Below are positions 47,601 to 57,520 of a stretch of 64,000 nt of DNA, piece after piece. Source of the stretch: Arachnopeziza araneosa. Its lineage: Eukaryota > Ascomycota > Leotiomycetes > Helotiales > Arachnopezizaceae. Position numbers and translations under genes: made by a program. Location of the stretch: the NCBI GenBank assembly GCA_003988855.1, contig QYAI01000017.1:1-64000 (forward strand), in the 5' to 3' direction. The notes under the pieces were generated by a model. That model was not told the DNA's origin and made no database searches. It saw only the letters and a program-made list of their open reading frames with translations. Position 1 is the first letter of the stretch. The number at the start of each line of letters is the position of its first letter.

Positions 47601-48480
47601 AAGGGCACAGGAGGGTGGGCGTCCGTTGCGAGCAGCAGCAGCAGCCACGCAGGAAATCGTTGGCGGTTGTGGCCCTTTTGGCCCACCCCCTACCAGAAGC
47701 AGCATAGCGGCCTTTCCGATCCTGAACCAGAAACAACCACCACACCAGGCTCCCTCCTCCCTCTGCCACCACCACCACCATCCCCCTAGGGGGCATTCAA
47801 GGCAAAGAGACATGACCTGTGGGGACAGCCATGCTCGATGCTGGTCCCCTGACGGTCGGTAGGGGTTTCCCCCCCATCCCTGCTTGCCGGTGCACAGCAT
47901 TTCCTTTGGGTCCAGTCTGCTGTCCCGTCCCTCTGATCTCGAGGGGGGACCTTGGTCCATCGACCAATATTAAAGATCCTAGAGTTTCCCCAACCCAACC
48001 ATGACAGAATCAGATCCTACATCGAACCTCCAAACCTCTTGGCCTGCCGTCTCTCTCTCTCCCTCTCTCATCGAGGCAGCAAGCACCTCAACCTCGTCTG
48101 ACCGCATTGTACTTAATCTTACCCTGACCTTCCCTGGCCCGGCCTCTCCTCCCTCCATCTTATATATACTTCGCGCCTCGCCCTCTCGCATACAATCTGC
48201 CTCCTGTCTCAGATCAGAGGAGATCAACACTCGTTCAGTCTTTAGCCCCAAGCGTCCCCAGTCCTCGCTACCTCCCGTCCTTGGTCTGCCAACCAAAACC
48301 TCTTCGTCCCTTTATACTCGAGGGAACCCGCGCAGACTTGGTCAGAGCATCTCTCATCTTGCGTCTACCCTACTCTACTTCAGTATAGGTTCGCCTTACC
48401 TCTCCAGAGCGCCTGTCCAGCCATACTAAGACCATTGATAGGTGGTGGAAGCAGCCTTTGCTGAACCCCTCTCGACTACA
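41648..48480. other. 6.8-kb gene-poor region between hrd1 and the C2H2 factor gene
   Basis: The two flanking genes are divergent, so both promoters are here. Many short ORFs exist on both strands but they overlap each other and none shows a family motif. The region is mixed in base composition and, from about 43.5 to 48 kb, is GC-richer than the other intergenic DNA. 48000-48430 is strongly CT-rich, and CATACTAAG..TTGATAG at 48421-48441 looks like a branch site and 3' splice site of a 5' UTR intron just before the transcription factor start. A long leader and extended regulatory DNA are the likely content. Confidence 0.4.
42486..42758 (+). CDS. Possible coding fragment of unknown type
   Basis: A 90-codon open stretch from ATG 42486 has protein-like composition in its second half (GNLGVSFLNAEDCIQGL, RFDEETWIIDGIHINIPW). 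No splice partner or family was recognised; it may be an exon of a small gene or chance. Confidence 0.2.
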   Translation: MLCRTWESMKLEGESSYLQTPRQEVGYDRQMIHSLAAKAGIRIRIPSAGNLGVSFLNAEDCIQGLSRTFRFDEETWIIDGIHINIPWRWN

Positions 48481-50847
48481 ATGGGCTCCATCACAGAAAC
48501 CACATACCATATGCTTTCACGGCATATCAGCAACGACCAAGACGAAGTTGACTTTCCTCTATATCCCGATCCACAGCACATGTACTCGCAGTCCTTCCCA
48601 TTCAACAACGGCCAGAACTTCAACAATATGGAGGCGACCTACTCCGCATACCCACGAACACAGGCATACCCCCCAGTGACCGGCTTGAACTCGACCACTG
48701 TCTATTCAGAGGCGCCTCAATACACAATGGAATCGCCAGAGTTGAGATCCACAACCTCCAACTATTCTACTGCCTCTGCACCCTCCGTTGCCTCCTCGGC
48801 AATGGGTTCTCCCCAATCAATCCATGGACACGTCGTCCCTCAAGCCGAATGGGCGGCGCATGGCCTCGGCCTGAACCCAGGCATCGTTGGATACGACAGC
48901 TTTCCTCACGGCAACGAGTACACGTTCCAAGCTTCAGGTGTGGACGAATTTGCTCTAGAGTTCAACCCAGCTAAACCTGGATTTGTTGGTGAGTGCGAAA
49001 CTATCTCTAGACCAGAGCGTCCGCACGATTCTATGTCATCGAATTCCGTCTCACAATCTTCTCCTTCAACCTTTGTACCTTCTCCTAGCTCAGAGCACAC
49101 GGTGGATCAGTTGATGGGTGACTCAAGATCACTTGCTTCACCCATGACTCCCATTAGTGCGGTGCGACGGGATTCCCGAGATGACCTTTTTCGTTCTCCT
49201 ACTGTTCCTGCTTCTTCTATGCAATCTCCTTTATCTCGCCCAAAATCGCAAGCTTTCAGCACGCCTCTCTACGCCTCATCTCGCGTGTCCGGTCGGGCTC
49301 AAGATTTGCGGTCCCCACCGTCCGCGACCTCTTCTCAATCATTTGCTTCCATTTCTTCTTCATCACTGGCGCAATATTACCAGTCTCCTTTCTTTTCTCA
49401 ATCGAGTGGAAATTTTGTTCCTCCTCTTGAATCATCTTGTCGGTTTCCTCTGTCAATCCCAGTCCCACTCCTGCATGGTCGATCGCTTAGAAATCACGGG
49501 AACTATAGGCTAACTAGATTTCTTGGTTTAGATCCCTCCATCCTACATCCCCAATACACAGTCCGTCCGACATCTGCATCGCAGTCGAATGAGGCATCTG
49601 TCTACCCTCCACCACAATACCCAGGTTCTCCGTCCCTGTCACAAATGTCGAGGAGTCCTCGTCCAGTAAAGCAGGGGAGCCAATCACCTTATTCCTATGG
49701 CTCTTCCTATCCATACCCACCACCCCGTCGACCATCTCTCTCATCGCATCAATCCTACGGCAGCCAAGATGGAAGCTTCAGTGGTGAAGAGTCCAAGGAA
49801 AAGGGACGATGCACATACCCCGAGTGTGGCAAGGTCTTCAAGGATCTGAAAGCTCATATGTTGACGCACCAGAATGAGCGACCAGAGAAATGTCCCATCC
49901 AAACTTGTGACTATCACATTAAGGGATTTGCTAGGAAGTACGACAAGAACCGTCACACCCTTACACATTACAAGGGAACGATGGTGTGCGGCTTCTGCCC
50001 TGGATCTGGATCTGCGGCCGAAAAATCATTCAACCGAGCCGATGTCTTCAAGCGACACTTGACTTCAGTGCACGCGGTTGAACAAACACCACCCAACAGC
50101 CGGAAGAAGACCTCGGGCCCAGCCAATCCCACCAAGAAGCTCTCAGGCTACGCTCCAGATGCGACCGGAAAATGCTCGACCTGTTCTGGTACATTCAGCA
50201 ACGCGCAGGACTTTTACGAGCATCTGGACGACTGTGTCCTTCGCATTGTTCAGCAAGAGGAGCCATCTGAAGCTATCAATGCTGCGCGATTGGCAGAGGT
50301 GGAGCAGGATCAAGATGTCCAAGAAACACTCAGGAACAACGCCGTGTTGACAACGACAACGAATGTATATACTGAGGATGAAGACGAGGATGATGAGTTC
50401 GATGACGACAACGATGATGACTTTTCTCTCCGCTCCAAATCGTCCCGCAAGAAGAACAAGAACCCCGCGAACGGCGTCCAGAAGTTCCGAGGACTTACCC
50501 ACTCAAAAGGCGGTGTCACACTCCACACCAAAGGCCGCAAGAAGCGCAAGGACTATCCCTCATCATGGGGCTGCCCAACATCTCAGATGAAGATGAAGAA
50601 GCGCGTCCTCTGCGTCTTTGACGGCCCTCGCCGTCTGTGGAAGGATGACATGATGCTGGATACGGACTACGAAGTGCGCATGAAGCTCACCAACGAGAAG
50701 GCGTACGTCACCGACCTGGACGTGCAGACGATGCGCCGCGCCGACGCCTTCCACAACACCACGGAAGAGGAGAAGGGGCCTTGGATCGCGGACGATCTCA
50801 CGGGCATGGATCTGGAGAAGCTGATGGAAGTTAAGCACGAGTCGTAG
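48481..50847 (+). CDS. C2H2 zinc-finger transcription factor, Con7-like
   Basis: The ORF of 788 codons starts at ATG 48481 (MGSITETTYHML). The N-terminal ~430 residues are Ser/Pro/Tyr-rich and disordered. The finger region (~440-545) has CTYPECGKVFKDLKAHMLTH, then CPIQTC..RKYDKNRHTLTH, then CGFCPGSG..FNRADVFKRHLTSVH, followed by VEQTPPNSRKK. This block is the hallmark of a conserved filamentous-fungal family that I believe is typified by Magnaporthe Con7, a regulator of conidiation, appressoria and pathogenicity genes; the name is from memory. A fourth partial finger (CSTCSGTFSNAQDFYEHLDDC), a very acidic run (TEDEDEDDEFDDD, ~630-648), and basic C-terminal patches follow. A branch-site-like GGCTAAC and TTTAG at 49508-49530 suggest an unrecognised intron in the disordered part ending at 49530; the donor is unclear. 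The upstream leader is long. Confidence 0.85.
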   Translation: MGSITETTYHMLSRHISNDQDEVDFPLYPDPQHMYSQSFPFNNGQNFNNMEATYSAYPRTQAYPPVTGLNSTTVYSEAPQYTMESPELRSTTSNYSTASAPSVASSAMGSPQSIHGHVVPQAEWAAHGLGLNPGIVGYDSFPHGNEYTFQASGVDEFALEFNPAKPGFVGECETISRPERPHDSMSSNSVSQSSPSTFVPSPSSEHTVDQLMGDSRSLASPMTPISAVRRDSRDDLFRSPTVPASSMQSPLSRPKSQAFSTPLYASSRVSGRAQDLRSPPSATSSQSFASISSSSLAQYYQSPFFSQSSGNFVPPLESSCRFPLSIPVPLLHGRSLRNHGNYRLTRFLGLDPSILHPQYTVRPTSASQSNEASVYPPPQYPGSPSLSQMSRSPRPVKQGSQSPYSYGSSYPYPPPRRPSLSSHQSYGSQDGSFSGEESKEKGRCTYPECGKVFKDLKAHMLTHQNERPEKCPIQTCDYHIKGFARKYDKNRHTLTHYKGTMVCGFCPGSGSAAEKSFNRADVFKRHLTSVHAVEQTPPNSRKKTSGPANPTKKLSGYAPDATGKCSTCSGTFSNAQDFYEHLDDCVLRIVQQEEPSEAINAARLAEVEQDQDVQETLRNNAVLTTTTNVYTEDEDEDDEFDDDNDDDFSLRSKSSRKKNKNPANGVQKFRGLTHSKGGVTLHTKGRKKRKDYPSSWGCPTSQMKMKKRVLCVFDGPRRLWKDDMMLDTDYEVRMKLTNEKAYVTDLDVQTMRRADAFHNTTEEEKGPWIADDLTGMDLEKLMEVKHES

Positions 50848-52267
50848 GACCCGGTCGCGCATCTTTCCTTATGATTTTACGATGTAATCTTTTAATTTTT
50901 GGCGTTGGGAACGGCCGGAAGGAATGGAAGGACTTATGGGTTGGGACGATACCATTTCAAGAAAGACAAAAGTCACTCAGCATCACATCACTCATCCATC
51001 TCTCTGTATAAGCAAAGATGGATGTATATGGCTATCAATGTTCATTCATGTACTCATTCCTTCTTCTCACCTTTCTACCTTGCAATCTCTTCGGCCGGCG
51101 GGCCGGTTCGTTGGTTGTTGCGAGCATCGTGTACGCGCAGAGCAGAGCTGGAGGTAGCATTGACCATGATCAGATCAATCACAATAGTGTATGTAGTAAT
51201 TAATTCAGAGAGAGATATACCGACCAATCAGGGCCGCGTCTTGTTCATTTTCCACATGTGTCGCTTCGTCCGAGCATCCCCGGCGCAGAGATCCCCACAA
51301 TGCAAAGGCCAGACAGAACGCACAAACACGAATTGACCGCTCTCCGTCGTGCTGCTGCTGCTGCTGCATGTCCCTCCGCTCCCAATGCAACATCAGATCA
51401 CATCATGCACAAACCAAAAGGGCGGTATCATGACATGGACAAAGAAAATCGACCCTGAGCACGACCGGCGCAACGCAGCACGCAGCACAGCCCCAACCAC
51501 CCACCTGAACAACGCTCTCTCTCCACGGCGACCGAGCCCTGCCACTGCTGTGCTGTGCCTCAGCCACCACCACCACCACCACTACCACGGACGCAGAAAA
51601 TAGTTTATCCAGCAGCACCGCCCCCACGACTCGCTCCCGATGCGATGGGATGGAACCGCACTGGCGGTATGATGGCACTGTGGCTCGTGGCTCGTGTTTC
51701 CTGTTTTCTGTGTGGCGTGGCGTGGCGTGGCGCGGTGATGCTCAACTGTATGTATGGATGGATGTATGCATTGCTTATCTGCATCGCGCATGCGTCACGA
51801 GCAGCGCGCGTGCTGCTGTGCTGCTGTGCTGCTGTGTTGCTGCCGTGGAGATGGGAGGGAGTGTAGAAAAATAAAAATAAAAAAAGAAGCGATGCGCGCG
51901 CTGGGGTTTGGCTTGTTGTGCGACCCTGAGATGGGTCTAGAAGGATGGCAAACGGGTGTGCGAGCTGAGGAGCGATGCTCTGCAGTGAGGGCTAGATGCT
52001 CCCTCGCTGTCCGAGGAGAAGGAGTTGTGCGGTGCAGGATCGGTCTGCTTCTCGCGCTTGCGTGCTGGAAGGGGAAGAAAAAGACCCAGTGGGTGGTGAG
52101 TGGGTGGTGAGTGGGTGGTTCTCTGGATGGAAGGTAGGACGGGACGAAGAGCACGTTGGGACTGCAACCACACAGAGCATTGGTTTGCCGGGTGAGGTTG
52201 GAGGCGATGGCTATTCTACGCTGCGCTTCTCTTTGATACGCGTTACATCGATTCTGCCTGGCTACCT
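50848..52267. other. Intergenic between convergent genes, rich in simple repeats
   Basis: Contains CTG repeats (51347-51367), CAC repeats (~51565-51588), GTGGC repeats (51712-51733), TGCTGCTG/TGTGCTGCTG repeats (51811-51842) and three copies of GGTGGTGAGTG (52089-52119). The first ~150 bp is the transcription factor 3' UTR. No gene is seen. Confidence 0.55.
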
Positions 52268-55200
52268 TCAGTCTCCTTCTCCCATCATCCCCGTCATCTT
52301 CGACGCCTCCCCAACCTTGAGGACCCTCCCCTTCCCTAGGACGACGCATTCTTCAGCTCCCCTCACAGCTTGCACTCGATGTGCGATGACCACCACCGTG
52401 CTCTCGCTCATCTCCTCCCTCAGGATGCCCTGGATCCTGCCTGCCGTCTCGGCATCGATACTTGCCGTCGCCTCGTCCATCACGATGATGGGGCTCCTCC
52501 GTAGCAACGCTCTTGCCAACCCTACCAATTGCCGCTGGCCCTGAGACAGATTCCGGCCCCCCGTGTCGATGTTGGTCTCGAGTGACCATTGATGGTTCGA
52601 GGCGATCTTGTGAAGGACCGAGATGCATTCGACGTCGGTGTACTCGTCCAGAGGGTCAAGGTTTGCCCGCATGGTCCCAGGGAAGAGGACGGGCTCTTGA
52701 GCGAGGAAAGTGACTCGCTTGCGGAGGGACTGCAGGTCGATGGTGGATATGTCGATGCCGTCGATGAGGATGCGGCCGGTGACGGGGAGGTTGGTGGCGA
52801 GGAGTGAGAGGGCCAGAGTGCTCTTTCCGGAACCTGTGCGGCCGATGAGGGCCGTGGTAGAACCGCCTTTGATAGTCAGAGAAATATCAGTCAGAGCTGG
52901 GTCGAGATGGGGTGCGTATTTGATAGTGACATTCTCAAAGACAATGTCGCCGCCGTAGCGGGGCCAGTATGCTGGTGGTTGTACTTTTCCCGGGGGTTCT
53001 TGGTCGAGGTGGAGAAGTTCAACGACACGCTCGACGGACACGAAATCCATTTGCAACTGGCCGTATTGCCTGCAGAGCAGATGGGTTGCAAGGACGTACT
53101 TGCCGGCGGCGGTAAGTACGAATGCTGTTAGACCAGCCGAGATATTTGTGAAGAGTGCGAATACCGTTAGGATAAAGGTCGAGCAGGCCGAGAGAGCATC
53201 GAACCGATACATGAGCCATGCCTGGAGACTCCAGTAGAAGTGATCCATCTTCTGAAAGTTATCCGTCACTGCAATCACCCGATCTTGGAATCGCGAAGCT
53301 GCGCAATAGGCTCGAATCGTAGTCAGGCCCGCAGTCAACTCCCCAAAGTTGGAAATGAGAGGGCTGAGAGAGACCATTTCGAGACGACGCAAACTCTGGG
53401 ACGTGGGTAGAAAATGCAAGAATATGATCCCGAAAGCTGCGGTCAAAACAACTGCAAATAAGAGAAACGTAGGCGTCACGGAGCCTATGACAAAAATCGC
53501 GGAGAGCCATGTGACGAAGTGGAAGAGGATGAGTTGGAACTGGTTGCTGATGTTTCCATCAACCGTGTTGATATCAGAAGTCATCCGATTCATTAGGCGT
53601 CCCACCGGTGTGATGTCGTAGAAACGGAAAGTGGCATGCGTAACCATCACCATCACTCTTCGAAAGAGCGATTTTCCAGCTTGATAAACGATGACCAGCA
53701 TGACAATTTGGCCACCTATGTATGCGACTGTCTGGCCCAGCGAGAGCAGGAAAAATCCAAGCAGCCAAGGTCGAATGTTTGTCTCTGGAGAAGGCAAATC
53801 CCCAAATAGTTCTCTGGGGCTTGCCTCAACCGGGTCCCCATATGCTTCACCCCATTGCTTCAGGAACCAAGTTGTTCCTACAGTCAGGAGCCGGTAGATT
53901 GCGAGAACGATAATCTGAACAAACCACCACTTGGGCTGCCCGGCCTTGATGTATTCCCAGTATACAGCTGCTTTAACACCACCCTGGGCTCGGTATTCGT
54001 CCTCTATAAATTTTTCAGGCGCGGTCGTTGCCTCTTCATTGCCTTTCGAACTGTTGTTCTCTTCATTTGCAGCTTCTGAGGATGTCACTCTGTGGAGCTC
54101 TTCAAATGGAATAGTATTCGGGTCGATCAATCTCGCTCGGCCACTTGCGACTTGTATAGCCTTGTTAGCTAGTCCTAAGCAAAGCTCGGTGCGATGTGTG
54201 ACCAAAATTGTTGTCCTCCCCTTTAATAGGGGTCCAGAGATGCACCGCCGGACGATGAATTCTGCTGTTTGGTGATCAAGAGCTGAAAGGGGATCATCGA
54301 GAAGGAGAATATTGGCTTTGGAATATACAGCCCTTGCCAACGAGACTCGGGCTTTCTGACCTCCTGAGAGCCCCACTCCATTCTCTCCAACAAGAGATAG
54401 ATCTCCGTGCTTAAAGCTTGCCATGTCGAGAACCAGAGCACAAACCTCAAGAACTTCTTTGTACCTCGCTTCTTCATATAGAGCCGAAAAAAGTATGTTG
54501 TCTCTGATGCTCATGCTCTGCAACCAAGGTGTCTGGCCACAATATCCCACCATCTCGTTGGTCCTATGGTACTCGCCATCGACGTGATCAAGTTCTCCCA
54601 GCAATGCTTGAAGGAGCGCAGATTTTCCTGCTCCGACTTCGCCACAGATAACGGTTAAGCCTGCTTCAAAAGAAAGATCTATATCGTGAAGGACTGGCTC
54701 AGTAGCACCTGGCCATGCAAAAGAAGCCTGCTTCATCTCAATCTTCGAGCTTGGAGTAAAATCCGTCTCTTCTTTATCAGGCTCACTCATAAACTTATCG
54801 AGTCGGCCGAGTGAAATCTTGGCTGTGAGTAATGCCGTAATGAGGCCTGGAAGTTCTCGCAGACTTGACTCGAGTATATAGAAGAGCTGCAGTGCAGGAA
54901 ACGCGATATCTATCCTTAACGGCTTGCCAGCAATTTCTGTGTATGCCCAGAATGCTACTACTGGAAACATTGAATTTGCGAAAAAATTAGTAAACGCAAT
55001 TGCTGTGTTCCAAATAGCTGTGATGACTCGGAGCTTTAATTCATGCTGTCTCGATTCCATCACTCTTTCAAGCCAGACGTCTTGCCAACCATAGTAGCGG
55101 AGATGGCGAATAGACTCGACGAACTGGGTTATCTTGTGAAGCTTAGTATCTGTAGCTAGGCGACGTTCTCGTTCCCAGTATATAATAGCCTTGGCTACCA

Positions 55201-56826
55201 AAGCATTGATTGCCTGACCTACTATCAAAGTGACGATTCCAATCAGGCAAGGCCATCCAAGTAACTTCCATATGAGAACAACGGAAAATATAATATTGAG
55301 CGGATGATTTATCAGATATGAAAAATCCCAGAAGCGTTGTGCAACTTCGTATGCGTCGAAGCGCATCAGATTCATGATCTTTCCCATCGTGGCCAAATCT
55401 TTCGAGTCGGCTCTGGGTTTCTGTTTCTTGCCACCCAACCAACGTAGCGGCCTCATCATGAGATCGTAAAGCTTCTCCAATCTTGAGCGACTGCCTTGTT
55501 TGAAAACGACATTTCCATCTCCATTGCTAGTTGCCAGGTCATCAAGATCTACTTCAAGGACAGCCTTGCTGCTGATACTAACCATCTTTCTCGATAACGT
55601 CTTCTCGTACAGCATAGTGATCATTTCTCCGCGGGACCGTTCATATGCGCGTCTTCCATACCAAAGACCGAAAATATCGGACTGGCATGATATCAAACGA
55701 ACAACAAGTGTGAGTACAGCGTACTTCAGGGCAGCTTGCTTTGGGGCACTTGGATTTTCCATACTCTGTAGAAGCTTTTGTAATAAAACCGGCACGGAAG
55801 AATCTATCACGCATTAGTTTATCCGAGAACTAGGAGGAGTCATTACATACTCGCAGTGACCTCTATAACGCCTAAAATAGAAATAATGACCAAATCTAGT
55901 CCATTTGCTTGCAATAGTCGGCTCAAGACCGATCCACGCAGCTCTCTAAATCTATCGTGCAACAGCCGATGCTTGAATTCATATCCCAGCTCCCAGACGT
56001 CTGGGTCATTCAATTGTCTCGAGTTACCCAAAGAGATTAAAGGCGCCATCCACGAAACCGTCATGAATTGCCACAACGTCAAGTTATCCTCAGGACTTCG
56101 AAGCTCAGCAGTCGGAGGACCAAAAGGCGGACTGATACCTTCTGTTGAATGCAGAGGATCCCGGATTGGCATCATCAAAATGATGCCGATGCTTGCCAGT
56201 GCTGTGAATGCAGCTAAAATTACAGGTAGATTGTCCGAAATCTCTTTTGGAGTGCCATCCACCAACAAAATGAGCTGAGTGGTGACTATACTAATCAGTA
56301 TGACTAGAGCAGAGAATGGTGTGGTCCTCGGGCGGTATATGGCAAGCAGTAGACACTCCACAGCCCATGAAGCAGCTAGATAGACCGCCATAAGCTGAAA
56401 AGTTGGAACGAAGACTGTTGCCATTTGGAGCCCAAAGCCAGCAATAGACGTGACGAGAAGCAGGACTTCCAAATTGCTAAATGAATATTTTTGTTTGACA
56501 ACTGGGTCTTCCGGCTCTTCTTCCGGCTCTGTAACAAAGGCCTTCGTCCATCTGGGCGTCAATCGTCCTTGGAAGACGAGCTGTAACAATAAACCAAGAA
56601 CAATACATAATGATATTACAGCGGGAATAGCCGATATTAAAGGGAGAGCACAGCTTTCAAACCGAGCTTTTGTGGGATCCTACATGATCTATTAGCTGAT
56701 TTGATGCTTGAAGGGCGACTTAAACAAAAATCATCTTACCCAAATCCGCGAACATGAAGTCGACCTTTGGTCCCAAGCCGCTTTGGTATGGTTGAATGAA
56801 GCATCTTGCATTGGAATCTGAGCCAT
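52268..56826 (-). CDS. ABC transporter, class C (MRP/multidrug resistance-associated type)
   Basis: Three exons, 56826-56740, 56679-55851 and 55803-52268, encode about 1,483 residues: a full ABCC transporter with order TMD0-TMD1-NBD1-TMD2-NBD2. The N-terminus MAQIPMQDASFNHT leads to a hydrophobic TMD0 (ALPLISAIPAVISLCIVLGLL and further spans). NBD1: Walker A GEVGAGKSALLQ (~696), signature LSGGQKARVSLARA, Walker B ILLLDDPLSALD, switch THRTE. NBD2: Walker A GRTGSGKSTLALS (~1296), signature LSQGQRQLVGLARA, Walker B IIVMDEATASID, switch IAHRVQ. Such pumps move glutathione or other conjugates, drugs or secondary metabolites across the plasma or vacuolar membrane; the substrate cannot be read from sequence. 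The proposed start at 56826 comes from a phase-0 intron GTAAGA..GTAG giving SRIWDPTKARFE. It lies in tandem with the MFS transporter upstream. Confidence 0.93.
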
Positions 56827-57520
56827 CTCAAACTTTGTTGGTGGCCAATTGCAATGGCACCTTATGGGAGGTGCAAGGCGGTCTGTAGTTCCCGTGACTT
56901 TGCCACCAATGAATCGACGGAAATCAGCCTGGAAGTTAAAGAAATATCGGAATAACAGACTAGGAGGGCAAACATTTATCGAGTGAAGCTTAGCGACCTC
57001 GAATCCAAAGCAGCTTTGGTGCCTGATATAGAACCCTTCACCTCGTAGCAGGTTGAATCCCTTTTCAGGCGTGACTCAAAAGATGGAGAGTTGTGCACAG
57101 CTCTTGATTAATTCATGAACAATGGAATACAGAAGTGCGGCGTCTTCGGAACTTCGTTTGCCCCACTTCCGAAGGAGGGGAGGACTTCGTCTTTCGCTTA
57201 CTTGGGAAGAAATCCATGCCCTTGTAATTGACAAACTGGGCGATCCTGGAGGCTACTAGCACGTGACCATTCTTTCATATTCATGAAAGTTGGTAAAAAG
57301 ACCACTGGTAAGCCATCATAATGACAAAGGGTTTAGTCAACGGCATTGTTGACACTGAAACTTGAACATAGTCTATCCCAGTCAGATTGTGCCTGGAGGA
57401 GTCACATGGACCTCTCCCTTTTCGTTAGCGAGATATGTAGTGAGAATCATATTATTATTTATTTACAAATCATGTCATACAGAAAGTCGCTCCGTACTCA
57501 TACATGAGCACACATATATT
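56827..57520. other. Intergenic between tandem transporter genes
   Basis: Promoter of the ABC gene and 3' flank of the MFS gene. CACGTG occurs at 57260-57265. No coding signal. Confidence 0.55.

Noticed and set aside
46947..47960. 337-codon minus-strand ORF
   Set aside because: It lies in GC-rich DNA where all six frames are open for long stretches; several equally long ORFs overlap on both strands and none shows a family motif, so it looks like a compositional artefact.
55843..56589. Separate membrane protein upstream of the ABC transporter
   Set aside because: A 47-nt GT..AG intron at 55850-55804 joins it in frame to the ABC core; it is TMD0 and the start of TMD1.
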